Of a stretch of DNA of 64,000 bases, positions 8,206 through 16,343 are shown piece after piece (position 1 is the first letter of the stretch; each line of letters opens with the position of its first letter). Origin of the DNA: Pseudomonas koreensis (lineage in GTDB: Bacteria > Pseudomonadota > Gammaproteobacteria > Pseudomonadales > Pseudomonadaceae); contig NZ_JAAQYM010000005.1 in the NCBI RefSeq assembly GCF_012986595.1, positions 248,001 through 312,000 of the forward strand, given 5' to 3'. A program made the position numbers and the translations under genes. The notes under the pieces were generated by a model. It ran no database searches and was not told where the DNA came from. It saw only the letters and a program-made list of their open reading frames with translations.

Positions 8206-10098
8206 TTAAATGCGGAAGCTGCCGACCAACTGCTTGAGGCGCGCCGCCTGCTGCTCCAGATCCGAACACGCACGCAGGGTTGCCTGCAAGTTCTCCACAC
8301 CTTCCTGGTTCAGCGTGTTGATCTCGTTGATGTCGACGTTGATCGACTCGACCACGGCGGTCTGCTCCTCGGTCGCGGTGGCCACCGACTGGTTCATCCC
8401 GTCGATCTCGCCAATGCGCTGGGTCACGCTGCCCAGGCGTTCGCCGGCCTGGTTGGCGATGCCGACGCTGCTTTCGCTCTCGCGCTGGCTCTCGGTCATG
8501 ATGCTCACGGCCTGACGCGCGCCGACTTGCAGCTCTTCGATCATCTTCTGCACTTGCTGCGCCGAATCCTGAGTGCGGTGTGCGAGGTTGCGCACCTCGT
8601 CAGCAACCACGGCGAAACCACGACCGGCCTCACCGGCGCGGGCTGCTTCGATCGCTGCGTTGAGCGCCAGCAGGTTGGTCTGTTGCGAGATGCTGGTGAT
8701 CACTTCCAGAATCTGCCCGATGTTCACCGTGTTGCTGTTCAGGGTTTCGATGTTGGCGCAGGAATCGCTGATCTTTGCCGACAGTTGCTGCATGGCGTGG
8801 ATGGTTTTATCCACAACCTGCTGACCGTCGACCGCCAGGCTGCGCGCATCGCTGGAGTGCTGCGAGGCGAGGGCGGCGTTCTGCGCGATTTCCTGGGCGG
8901 CGGCGCCGAGCTGGTTGATCGCGGCGGCCACGCTGTTGGTGCGGCTGGCTTGCTGGTCGGAGTTGTACATCGACGAGTTCGACGCCGCGACCACGCGCAG
9001 GGCGACTTCGTTGACCTGACCGGTGGCCGAGGACACTTCGCGGATCGAGGTGTGAATACGCTCGACGAAGCGGTTGAACGACAGGCCCAGCGCACCGAAT
9101 TCGTCGTGGCCGTGAATCACCAGACGCTTGGTCAGGTCGCCTTCACCTTCGGCGATGTCGTGCATCGCACGGCCCATGGTCAGCAGCGGCTGCATCAGTA
9201 CGCGGATCAGCATGCCCAGCAGGGCGATGATGATCACCACGGCAATCACCATGGCGATCAGCGCCGAGGTGCGGAACTCGCTGAGCATCGAGAACGCGGT
9301 GTCCTTGTCCAGCACCAGCGCCACATACCAGTCGGCCGATGGCACGCCGTTGACGCGGGTGAACGAGATCAGTTGGGTCTTGCCGTCGAACTCGACTTCT
9401 TTCAGGCCCGGGCTGACTTTCGGTGCGCCGTTCGGGTAGGCCTCGGCGAGCGTCTTGAGCACCAGTTTGCTGTCCGGGTGGATCAGGATTTTGCCATCGG
9501 CGCTGACGATGAACGCATGGCCGTGGCCACCAAAGTTGAGCGAGTTGATGATCGCGCTGACGCTGGTCAGGTCGATGTCCGCACCGGCCACACCGATCAT
9601 CTGGCCCTGACGCTGCACCGGGGTGGCGACGGTGATCACCAGTTTGCCCGACGAGGCGGCGATGTACGGCTCGGTGACGATGGTCTGCTGGGCGCTGGTG
9701 GCCGCCTTGTACCAGCCACGGGCGCGCGGATCGTAATCCGGCGCACGATTGCCGGCGGGTACGGAGAACATCACGCCGTCAGCGCCACCGAAGTAGCTGA
9801 GCTGGAAATTGCCGGTGTAGGCGGGCAGGTCGATGATGCGTTTCAGGCTGGCGGGGGCGCTGCCGTCGGCGGCGACTTGCTGCGACAGCGATTGCAGCAA
9901 CTGGATGCGGCTTTCCAGCCAGGTCTGGATGTTGCTGGTGGTGAGGCTGCCCAGCTCCTGCATCGAAGCCTCGGTGCTGCTGCTCAGGGCTTCGCGTTGT
10001 CGATAGTCGTTGAAGAAAATGAAACAGGCGAACGCTACGGCCACCACGAGGGCGGCAGCCAACAAGATCTTGTGGCTGAATTTCATGTTTCTGGTCAT
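8206..10098 (-). CDS. Methyl-accepting chemotaxis protein with dCache sensor
   Basis: 630-residue transmembrane chemoreceptor. TM1 (about residues 8-28) is followed by a periplasmic double-Cache domain of about 250 residues, then TM2 (ALIAMVIAVVIIIALLGMLI), a HAMP domain and the signalling hairpin. The hairpin tip NAAIEAARAGEAGRGFAVVA is exact for MCPs. The sensor contains YDPRARGWYK, then TEPYI and GADID. This matches the Tyr/Arg/Trp ... Tyr ... Asp pattern known for amino-acid-binding dCache domains (PctA/B/C type), so an amino acid ligand is likely by inference. I chose ATG 10098; ATG 10086 four codons later is also possible. A longer in-frame start at 10194 would add an untypical N-terminus. 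Confidence 0.92.
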   Translation of the reverse strand: MTRNMKFSHKILLAAALVVAVAFACFIFFNDYRQREALSSSTEASMQELGSLTTSNIQTWLESRIQLLQSLSQQVAADGSAPASLKRIIDLPAYTGNFQLSYFGGADGVMFSVPAGNRAPDYDPRARGWYKAATSAQQTIVTEPYIAASSGKLVITVATPVQRQGQMIGVAGADIDLTSVSAIINSLNFGGHGHAFIVSADGKILIHPDSKLVLKTLAEAYPNGAPKVSPGLKEVEFDGKTQLISFTRVNGVPSADWYVALVLDKDTAFSMLSEFRTSALIAMVIAVVIIIALLGMLIRVLMQPLLTMGRAMHDIAEGEGDLTKRLVIHGHDEFGALGLSFNRFVERIHTSIREVSSATGQVNEVALRVVAASNSSMYNSDQQASRTNSVAAAINQLGAAAQEIAQNAALASQHSSDARSLAVDGQQVVDKTIHAMQQLSAKISDSCANIETLNSNTVNIGQILEVITSISQQTNLLALNAAIEAARAGEAGRGFAVVADEVRNLAHRTQDSAQQVQKMIEELQVGARQAVSIMTESQRESESSVGIANQAGERLGSVTQRIGEIDGMNQSVATATEEQTAVVESINVDINEINTLNQEGVENLQATLRACSDLEQQAARLKQLVGSFRI

Positions 10099-10380
10099 CG
10101 AATGAACTACCGCGAAGGGGCTGGTCGAGAAAGGGCGGCAATTTGCCACACTCGGAGGCTTTGCGCTGCTCTTATTTCGACCGCGGCGCGCCAAAGATTA
10201 GGCGGTTTTGAGGAAATGCGACGAAATGCTCAATAGCCGCAAAAAGTCGCTGATTTGCCGGTAAATGCCAGACGAGCGGAGCAATAAATAGCCACCCGCG
10301 TGGGGAACCAGAAAGGGGTTTTCTCTTCTAAGCTTCTGGTTGGCGCCATGCCACCCCCCTTCCGCTCCAGGAGTTACTTC

Positions 10381-10635
10381 ATGTCGCTGCGATCTATCGC
10401 CCTTCTGACTTTTTGCGTGCTGCTGGCCGCATGCAGCAAGGTCAATCAGGAAAACTATTCCAAGCTTTCGGCCGGCATGGCCAAGGCCGAAGTGGAGACG
10501 CTGCTCGGCAAACCCACTGACTGCTCGGGCGCGCTCGGCATGTCCAGTTGCACCTGGGGCGACCAGAAAAGCTTTATCAGCGTGCAGTACGCCGGTGACA
10601 AAGTGTTGATGTTTTCCGGCCAAGGCCTGAAGTAA
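10381..10635 (+). CDS. Small lipoprotein, OsmE/SmpA-like
   Basis: 84-residue predicted lipoprotein. The signal peptide is followed by the lipobox LLAAC (cysteine at residue 16), and the mature part SKLSAGMAKAEVETLLGKPT resembles the N-terminal half of the SmpA/OmlA (BamE-like) fold. Two further cysteines flank the SGALGMSS segment. The ATG at 10381 has AGGAG about 8 bases upstream; a longer in-frame ORF from 10300 has no such support. It precedes the lipocalin gene by 31 bases. It is likely an outer-membrane lipoprotein; its role is unknown. Confidence 0.8.
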   Translation: MSLRSIALLTFCVLLAACSKVNQENYSKLSAGMAKAEVETLLGKPTDCSGALGMSSCTWGDQKSFISVQYAGDKVLMFSGQGLK

Positions 10636-10666
10636 TCCGGGGCTACGCGCCCACGGGAGAAAAATA

Positions 10667-11236
10667 ATGAAGCGGTTATTGTTTGTTCTTTTTGCCGGCC
10701 TGGTACTGGCCGGCTGCGCCACGCACGGTGAAGATCCGCTGGCGCCCAAGACAGTCCACAGCGTCAACCTCAAGCGTTACCAGGGCACCTGGTACGAACT
10801 GGCGCGACTGCCGATGTACTTCCAGCGCAATTGCGCGCAGTCCGAAGCCCATTACGCGCTCAGGCCTGACGGCAACGTCGATGTGCTCAATCGCTGCCTG
10901 ACCGCCGACTGGCAGTGGGAAGAGGCCAAGGGCAAAGCTTATCCACAGGTGCCGGGCAAGACCGACAAACTGTGGGTCGAGTTCGATACCTGGTTCTCAC
11001 GGCTGATTCCGGGTGTGGCGAAAGGCGAATACTGGGTGTTGTACGTCAGCGATGACTACAAGACCGCCATCGTCGGCGACCCGAGCCGCAAATACCTTTG
11101 GCTGCTGTCCCGCACGCCGGCCGTCAATGGTGTGGTGCGTGAGGAGCTGCTGAGCAAGGCGCGGCAGCAGGGTTATGACACCACGCGACTGATCTGGCGC
11201 GCGACCGATCGGCAGATGGCCAAAACTTCGAATTAA
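10667..11236 (+). CDS. blc: Outer-membrane lipocalin lipoprotein (Blc-like)
   Basis: 189-residue bacterial lipocalin. The lipoprotein signal ends in VLAGC (cysteine about residue 17). The lipocalin signature YQGTWYELARLPMYFQRN follows near residue 38, and the closing beta-strand block YVSDDYKTAIVGDPSRKYLW is typical of the Blc family. Such proteins bind hydrophobic ligands such as fatty acids or lysophospholipids at the outer membrane and are often stress-induced in relatives. It lies 31 bases after the small lipoprotein gene and may share its transcript. A family A repeat follows the stop. Confidence 0.93.
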   Translation: MKRLLFVLFAGLVLAGCATHGEDPLAPKTVHSVNLKRYQGTWYELARLPMYFQRNCAQSEAHYALRPDGNVDVLNRCLTADWQWEEAKGKAYPQVPGKTDKLWVEFDTWFSRLIPGVAKGEYWVLYVSDDYKTAIVGDPSRKYLWLLSRTPAVNGVVREELLSKARQQGYDTTRLIWRATDRQMAKTSN

Positions 11237-11241
11237 GAGCG

Positions 11242-11319
11242 AAAAGATCGCAGCCTTCGGCAGCCCCTACTGGAACCATCTCATTTCCATGTAGGCGCTG
11301 CCGCAGGCTGCGATCTTTT
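11242..11319. repeat. REP-like paired palindrome, family A
   Basis: Inverted family A units around a spacer, placed between the convergent lipocalin and hutF genes. It ends a few bases before the hutF stop codon. Confidence 0.9.
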
Positions 11320-11326
11320 GCTTTTC

Positions 11327-12691
11327 TTAGCCTAAAATTTCGCGCAGAACCTGGGTGAACGCGCGAGCACTGTCTTCTTCGCCAGCATGCCGCCCCTCAC
11401 GCACCACCCACTGGCCGTTGACCAGCACATCGCGCACCTGGCGATCGCCGCCGGCGAACAACCAGCGATTCAGGATCCCGTCACCTTGGGCCGTGGCCAG
11501 ATACGGATCATTGCCATCCAGCACGATCCAGTCCGCACGCTTGCCAACCTCCAGTGCGCCAATCGGTTGCCCCAGCGCCTGGGCGCCGCCCTCCAGCGCG
11601 GTGTCATACAGGGTGCGCCCGACCATCGGCTGATCCGCGCCATACAAGCGGTTGCGGCGTTGATCGCGCAGGCGCTGGCCGTATTCCAGCCAACGCAGTT
11701 CTTCGACCACGCTGAGCGAGACATGGCTGTCCGAACCGATGCCCATGCGCCCGCCCTGGGCGAGGAAATCCACCGCCGGGAAGATTCCGTCGCCGAGGTT
11801 GGCTTCCGTGGTCAGGCACAGGCCGGCGATGGCGCGACTCTTGGCCATCAGCGTGACTTCTTCCGGGTTGGCGTGGGTCGCGTGGACCAGGCACCAGCGC
11901 TGATCGACTTCGGTGTTTTCGTAGAGCCATTGCAACGGACGACGACCGCTCCAGCTCAGGCAGTCATCGACTTCCTTCTGCTGTTCGGCGATGTGAATGT
12001 GCACCGGGCACTGCTTGTCGCTGGCCGCCAGCACTTCGCTGATCTGCTGCGGGGTGACCGCGCGTAACGAGTGGAAGCACAACCCCAGCGATTGCGCCTT
12101 TTGCTGCGCCAGCAGTGGCTGCAGGCGTGATTGCAGATTCAGATAGTTTTCGGTGCTGTTGATGAAGCGGCGCTGGCCGTCGTTCGGCGTCTGCCCGCCA
12201 AAACCTGCGTGGCTGTAGAGCACCGGCAGCAGGGTCAGGCCGATGCCACTTTCACTCGCCGCCTGGCTGATACGCAGCGCCAATTCAGCCGGATCAGCAT
12301 ATGGCTGGCCGTTATTGTCGTGATGCACGTAATGGAATTCGGCGACCGAGGTGTAACCGGCCTTGAGCATCTCGATGTACAGCTGGCGGGCGATGACGCC
12401 GAGTTGCTCCGGGCTGATTTTTCCGACCAGCCGATACATCAGGTCGCGCCAGGTCCAGAAACTGTCATTGGGATTACCGGCGACTTCGGCCAGGCCGGCC
12501 ATCGCGCGCTGGAAAGCGTGAGAGTGCAGATTGGGCATGCCCGGCAACAGCGGACCGCTCAGCCGTTCGGCGCCATCTGCAGTGGAATCGGCCAGGATTT
12601 GGGTCAACACGCCTTCGGCGCTGACCTCAAGACGTACATTGTTGGCCCATCCGTTAGGCAGCAGCGCGCGTTCGGCAAAGAAGGCGGACAT
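11327..12691 (-). CDS. hutF: Formimidoylglutamate deiminase
   Basis: 454-residue amidohydrolase-superfamily enzyme that deaminates N-formimino-L-glutamate to N-formyl-L-glutamate plus ammonia. This is the fourth step of the five-step histidine pathway used by pseudomonads. Metal-site motifs are visible: MPNLHSHAFQRAMAG (HxH), HIHIAEQQKEVDDC with its histidines, and GSDSHVSLSVVEELRWLE with the conserved aspartate. The length is typical. It is transcribed divergently from hutC, and a HutC-type operator lies 27-36 bases upstream of its start codon. HutG encoded downstream in the locus uses its product. Confidence 0.96.
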   Translation of the reverse strand: MSAFFAERALLPNGWANNVRLEVSAEGVLTQILADSTADGAERLSGPLLPGMPNLHSHAFQRAMAGLAEVAGNPNDSFWTWRDLMYRLVGKISPEQLGVIARQLYIEMLKAGYTSVAEFHYVHHDNNGQPYADPAELALRISQAASESGIGLTLLPVLYSHAGFGGQTPNDGQRRFINSTENYLNLQSRLQPLLAQQKAQSLGLCFHSLRAVTPQQISEVLAASDKQCPVHIHIAEQQKEVDDCLSWSGRRPLQWLYENTEVDQRWCLVHATHANPEEVTLMAKSRAIAGLCLTTEANLGDGIFPAVDFLAQGGRMGIGSDSHVSLSVVEELRWLEYGQRLRDQRRNRLYGADQPMVGRTLYDTALEGGAQALGQPIGALEVGKRADWIVLDGNDPYLATAQGDGILNRWLFAGGDRQVRDVLVNGQWVVREGRHAGEEDSARAFTQVLREILG

Positions 12692-12717
12692 GGTTCAGCA
12701 CCCCATCGTGTGTTATT

Positions 12718-12727
12718 TGTATATACA
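12718..12727. promoter_or_regulatory. HutC-type operator between hutF and hutC
   Basis: Palindrome TGTATATACA, continuing as TGTATATACATATACA (12718-12733). It sits in the 106-base gap between the divergent hutF and hutC starts. It fits the TGTA-N2-TACA pattern known for the HutC repressor and would place both hutF and hutCD under urocanate-relieved control. The match is direct; binding is inferred. Confidence 0.75.
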
Positions 12728-12797
12728 TATACAGACGTTTGCCTGCCCGGTAAACTCCGGCAAGCTAGTCACTTTCATCAATGAACAGGGATCAACC

Positions 12798-13547
12798 GTG
12801 CCGACTCCGCCTCCAGTCTCCCCGTTGGCCGCGAACCTGGGCGACAGTCCGGCGCCCTTGTACGCCCGCGTCAAACAGATGATCACCCAGCAGATCGACA
12901 GCGGTAACTGGCCGCCGCACTACCGCGTGCCGTCGGAAAGCGAACTGGTCAACCAGCTCGGCTTCAGCCGCATGACAATCAACCGCGCGCTGCGCGAGAT
13001 GACCGCCGACGGTATGCTGGTGCGCATGCAAGGTGTCGGCACGTTCGTCGCCGAACCGAAGAGCCAGTCTGCGCTGTTCGAAGTGCACAACATCGCCGAC
13101 GAAATCGCCTCCCGTGGCCATCGCCACACCTGCCAGGTGATCACCCTCGAAGAAGAGGCCGCCGGTTCCGAGCGCGCACTGGCGCTGGACATGCGCGAAG
13201 GGCAGAAGGTCTTCCATTCGCTGATCGTGCATTACGAAAACGACATTCCGGTGCAAATCGAAGACCGTTTCGTCAACGCGCTGGTCGCTCCGGAATACCT
13301 CAAGCAGGACTTCACCCTGCAAACCCCTTACGCCTATCTCAACCAGGTGGCGCCGCTGACCGAGGGCGAGCACGTGGTCGAAGCGATCCTCGCCGAGCCG
13401 TCCGAGTGCAAGTTGTTGCAGATCGAAAAAGGCGAGCCGTGCCTGTTGATCCGCCGCCGCACGTGGTCGGGGCGTCAGCCGGTGACGGCGGCGCGCCTGA
13501 TCCACCCGGGTTCCCGTCATCGTCTGGAAGGACGCTTTCATAAATGA
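12798..13547 (+). CDS. hutC: Histidine-utilisation repressor, GntR family
   Basis: 249-residue GntR/HutC-type repressor. The N-terminal winged helix (about residues 20-85, with VPSESELVNQLGFSRMTINRALREM) is followed by a UTRA ligand-binding domain. Family knowledge: it represses hut genes and is released by urocanate. I chose GTG 12798, which encodes the expected N-terminus and has AGGGA 6 bases upstream. The longer frame reads back through the operator into hutF antisense. The hutD start overlaps its stop (ATGA). A consensus-like operator lies just upstream, so autoregulation is likely. Confidence 0.95.
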   Translation: MPTPPPVSPLAANLGDSPAPLYARVKQMITQQIDSGNWPPHYRVPSESELVNQLGFSRMTINRALREMTADGMLVRMQGVGTFVAEPKSQSALFEVHNIADEIASRGHRHTCQVITLEEEAAGSERALALDMREGQKVFHSLIVHYENDIPVQIEDRFVNALVAPEYLKQDFTLQTPYAYLNQVAPLTEGEHVVEAILAEPSECKLLQIEKGEPCLLIRRRTWSGRQPVTAARLIHPGSRHRLEGRFHK

Positions 13548-14116
13548 GCAGTGAAGTGAAAGTTTTACGCGCCGAGGGTTACCCGCGCATGCCGTGGAAA
13601 AACGGCGGCGGCAGCACTGAAGAAATCACCCGCGACGCCGGCGCCGGCCTTGAGGGTTTCGGCTGGCGCCTGTCGATTGCCGACATTGCCGAGTCGGGCG
13701 GCTTTTCGACCTTTACCGGTTACCAGCGAGTCATCACGGTGTTGCAGGGCGATGGCATGACCCTGTGCGTCGACGGCGATGACACACGCCCGCTGTTACC
13801 GCTCGACCCGTTCGCTTTCAGTGGCGAAAGCCAGGTGTCGTGCACGCTGCTCGGCGGCGCCATTCGCGACTTCAACCTGATCTACGCACCACAGCGCTAC
13901 AGCGCACGACTGCAGTGGCTGGACGGTGAGCAGCGGTTTTTCAGCTCGGCATCGACGGTGCTGGTGTTCAGTGTCAGTGAGCTGCTCGAAGTAACGGTCG
14001 GTGAAAAGACCGCGCAGCTTGGACGGCATGATTGCCTGCAACTGGACGGTAACACCGGGCTGGTTGAGGTCGCGGCCAATGGCGGTTGCTGCGTGATCGA
14101 ACTGACCGCACGCTGA
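13544..14116 (+). CDS. hutD: HutD cupin-like regulator of histidine utilisation
   Basis: 190-residue HutD family protein with a double-stranded beta-helix (cupin-like) layout. The family N-terminus RMPWKNGGGSTEEI and the blocks GFGWRLSIADIAESGGFSTF and FNLIYAPQRY are present. In P. fluorescens work HutD has been described as setting an upper limit on hut expression, perhaps by sensing a pathway intermediate; the mechanism is not settled. It overlaps hutC by 4 bases (ATGA), so both proteins are made together. It has no signal peptide and acts in the cytoplasm. Confidence 0.92.
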   Translation: MSSEVKVLRAEGYPRMPWKNGGGSTEEITRDAGAGLEGFGWRLSIADIAESGGFSTFTGYQRVITVLQGDGMTLCVDGDDTRPLLPLDPFAFSGESQVSCTLLGGAIRDFNLIYAPQRYSARLQWLDGEQRFFSSASTVLVFSVSELLEVTVGEKTAQLGRHDCLQLDGNTGLVEVAANGGCCVIELTAR

Positions 14117-14135
14117 TCTCCCTGCTCATATAAAA

Positions 14136-14173
14136 CACTTGTGGTGAGGGGATAAATCCCCTCACCACAAGTG
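14136..14173. repeat. Perfect 17-bp inverted repeat after hutD
   Basis: Arms of 17 bases (CACTTGTGGTGAGGGGA and its exact complement) with a TAAA loop, 19 bases after the hutD stop. There is no T-run after it on the plus strand, so it is not a canonical terminator, although it may end or stabilise the hutCD mRNA. Its GGTGAGGGGAT core resembles another common Pseudomonas repeat type and occurs once here. Confidence 0.85.
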
Positions 14174-14208
14174 CATTCACAAGCTCTGTTTCCCTTCACG
14201 CACCAACT

Positions 14209-14254
14209 TGTTACCGAACGCCCCAGCGTGGCGCAAAACCTCGCTTTCGTAACA
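14209..14254. promoter_or_regulatory. Spaced inverted repeat, candidate activator site for hutU
   Basis: TGTTAC (14209-14214) and GTAACA (14249-14254) form an inverted pair with centres 40 bases apart, roughly four helical turns. They lie about 140-185 bases upstream of the predicted hutU transcription start. This position suits an upstream site for a sigma-54 activator such as CbrB or NtrC. It lies in the 405-base hutD-hutU gap (14117-14521), which holds no gene that I can support. Confidence 0.4.
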
Positions 14255-14367
14255 GCCGTCCATTCCCCCCGAACACCTCCGCGAAAATTTTCATCAACGC
14301 CGAAAGCCTTGTTTCAGGCGCTCTGTAGCCCTGTCCGCGATTTTTCCTGAACGCCCCTCCAGCAAGT

Positions 14368-14383
14368 TGGCCGCTTGATTGCA
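14368..14383 (+). promoter_or_regulatory. Sigma-54 type promoter of hutU
   Basis: TGGCCGCTTGATTGCA has GG and GC at exactly the -24/-12 spacing of the sigma-54 consensus, and the TTGCA half is perfect. The predicted start, about 12 bases beyond the GC, is near 14394, inside the HutC operator. Sigma-54/CbrB control of hutU is established for P. fluorescens; this site is the obvious candidate. Confidence 0.75.
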
Positions 14384-14387
14384 TATG

Positions 14388-14401
14388 CTTGTATGTACAA
14401 G
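14388..14401. promoter_or_regulatory. HutC operator at the hutU start site
   Basis: CTTGTATGTACAAG has perfect 6-base arms around TG and contains TGTA-N2-TACA. It matches the Hut repressor operator described in P. putida, as I remember it. It begins five bases after the -12 element, so bound HutC would block promoter use or clearance. Confidence 0.85.
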
Positions 14402-14521
14402 TAAAGACGTATGCGTATAAGTCCGCAGCGTCCACTGATTCGCTTGTCGCGCATTGAGGCGCGCAGGCTGCTTGCCCACTGCCAGGGTTGGTTTGAATTG
14501 ATCGCTGAGGAGTTCTCTTTC

Positions 14522-16204
14522 GTGACTGACAACAAAATGACTAAGTTTCGCGACGTCGAAATCCGTGCATCGCGCGGCAACAAGCTGACCGCCAAGAGCT
14601 GGCTGACCGAAGCGCCGCTGCGCATGCTGATGAACAACCTCGACCCGGAAGTGGCCGAGAACCCGAAAGAGCTGGTGGTCTACGGTGGTATCGGTCGCGC
14701 TGCGCGCAACTGGGAGTGCTACGACAAGATCGTCGAGAGCCTGACCAACCTGAACGACGACGAGACCCTGCTGGTGCAATCCGGCAAGCCGGTCGGCGTG
14801 TTCAAGACCCACAGCAATGCCCCGCGCGTGCTGATCGCCAACTCCAACCTCGTACCGCACTGGGCGAGCTGGGAACACTTCAACGAACTCGACGCCAAAG
14901 GCCTGGCCATGTACGGCCAGATGACCGCCGGCAGCTGGATCTACATCGGCAGCCAGGGCATCGTCCAAGGCACCTACGAAACCTTCGTTGAAGCCGGTCG
15001 CCAGCATTACAACGACAACCTCAAGGGCAAGTGGGTGCTGACCGCAGGTCTCGGCGGCATGGGCGGCGCACAACCGTTGGCGGCAACGCTGGCCGGCGCT
15101 TGCTCGCTGAACATCGAATGCCAGCAGGTGAGCATCGATTTCCGCCTGAAAAGCCGCTACGTCGACGAGCAAGCCAAAGACCTCGACGACGCGCTGGCGC
15201 GCATCGCCAAATACACCGCCGAAGGCAAAGCGATCTCCATCGCGCTGCTGGGCAACGCCGCAGAAATTCTCCCGGAACTGGTCAAGCGCGGCGTACGCCC
15301 GGACATGGTCACCGACCAGACCAGCGCCCACGACCCGCTCAACGGTTACCTGCCAGCCGGCTGGACCTGGGACGAGTACCGCGCCCGCGCCAAGACCGAG
15401 CCGGCCGCTGTGATCAAAGCCGCCAAGCAATCGATGGCCGTACACGTGAAAGCGATGCTGGAATTCCAGAAGCAAGGCATTCCGACCTTCGACTACGGCA
15501 ACAACATCCGTCAGATGGCGCAGGAAGAAGGCGTGGAAAACGCGTTCGACTTCCCGGGCTTCGTACCGGCCTATATCCGTCCGCTGTTCTGCCGTGGCAT
15601 CGGCCCGTTCCGCTGGGCGGCGCTGTCGGGCGATCCGCAAGACATCTACAAAACCGACGCCAAGGTCAAAGAACTGATCCCGGACGACGCGCACCTGCAC
15701 AACTGGCTGGACATGGCCCGTGAGCGCATCAGCTTCCAGGGTCTGCCGGCACGTATCTGCTGGGTCGGTCTGGGCCTGCGCGCCAAGCTCGGTCTGGCCT
15801 TCAACGAAATGGTGCGCAGCGGTGAGCTGTCGGCACCGATCGTGATCGGTCGCGACCACCTCGACTCCGGCTCGGTGGCCAGCCCGAACCGCGAAACCGA
15901 ATCGATGCAGGACGGTTCCGACGCTGTGTCCGACTGGCCACTGCTCAACGCTCTGCTGAACACCGCGAGCGGCGCGACCTGGGTTTCCCTGCACCACGGC
16001 GGTGGCGTGGGTATGGGCTTCTCGCAGCACTCTGGCATGGTGATTGTCTGCGACGGTACCGATGAAGCGGCCGAGCGCATTGCCCGTGTGCTGCACAACG
16101 ACCCGGCCACCGGGGTCATGCGTCACGCCGATGCCGGTTACCAGATCGCCATCGACTGCGCCAAGGAGCAGGGTCTGAACCTGCCGATGATTACCGGTAA
16201 ATAA
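14522..16204 (+). CDS. hutU: Urocanate hydratase
   Basis: 560-residue urocanase that converts urocanate to imidazolonepropionate using tightly bound NAD. This is the second step of histidine breakdown. Family blocks seen are YGGIGRAARNW, LVQSGKPVGVFKTH, GLGGMGGAQPLAATLAG (dinucleotide binding), FCRGIGPFRWAALSGDP and HHGGGVGMGFSQHSGM. I chose GTG 14522 because GAGGAG lies 9 bases upstream and it gives the normal N-terminus; ATG 14537 is five codons later. A longer in-frame ORF from 14411 starts just after the operator and is not expected. It is the first gene of the long hut operon. Confidence 0.97.
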   Translation: MTDNKMTKFRDVEIRASRGNKLTAKSWLTEAPLRMLMNNLDPEVAENPKELVVYGGIGRAARNWECYDKIVESLTNLNDDETLLVQSGKPVGVFKTHSNAPRVLIANSNLVPHWASWEHFNELDAKGLAMYGQMTAGSWIYIGSQGIVQGTYETFVEAGRQHYNDNLKGKWVLTAGLGGMGGAQPLAATLAGACSLNIECQQVSIDFRLKSRYVDEQAKDLDDALARIAKYTAEGKAISIALLGNAAEILPELVKRGVRPDMVTDQTSAHDPLNGYLPAGWTWDEYRARAKTEPAAVIKAAKQSMAVHVKAMLEFQKQGIPTFDYGNNIRQMAQEEGVENAFDFPGFVPAYIRPLFCRGIGPFRWAALSGDPQDIYKTDAKVKELIPDDAHLHNWLDMARERISFQGLPARICWVGLGLRAKLGLAFNEMVRSGELSAPIVIGRDHLDSGSVASPNRETESMQDGSDAVSDWPLLNALLNTASGATWVSLHHGGGVGMGFSQHSGMVIVCDGTDEAAERIARVLHNDPATGVMRHADAGYQIAIDCAKEQGLNLPMITGK

Positions 16205-16213
16205 ACGCACAAC

Positions 16214-16300
16214 CCTGTAGGAGCTGCTGAAGGCTGCGATCTTGGCGTCATTACCCACGCCGAAGATCAAAAGATCGCAGCCTGCGGCAGCTCCTGCAGA
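16214..16300. repeat. REP-like paired palindrome, family A, inside hut operon
   Basis: Inverted family A units between hutU and the NCS1 transporter gene. The left unit is degenerate (GAGCTGCTGAAGGCTGCGAT). Being internal to an operon, it could separate mRNA segments of different stability. Confidence 0.88.
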
Positions 16301-16318
16301 GATCCGGCCAACACAACG

Positions 16319-16326
16319 AATAACAA
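16319..16326 (+). promoter_or_regulatory. Candidate Hfq/Crc catabolite motif before hutT
   Basis: AATAACAA fits the AAnAAnAA motif known to bind Hfq/Crc in Pseudomonas mRNA leaders. It ends 17 bases before the start codon, just upstream of AGAGG. The same octamer precedes the intact histidase gene. Confidence 0.4.
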
Positions 16327-16343
16327 TCCACAGAGGTTGAATC

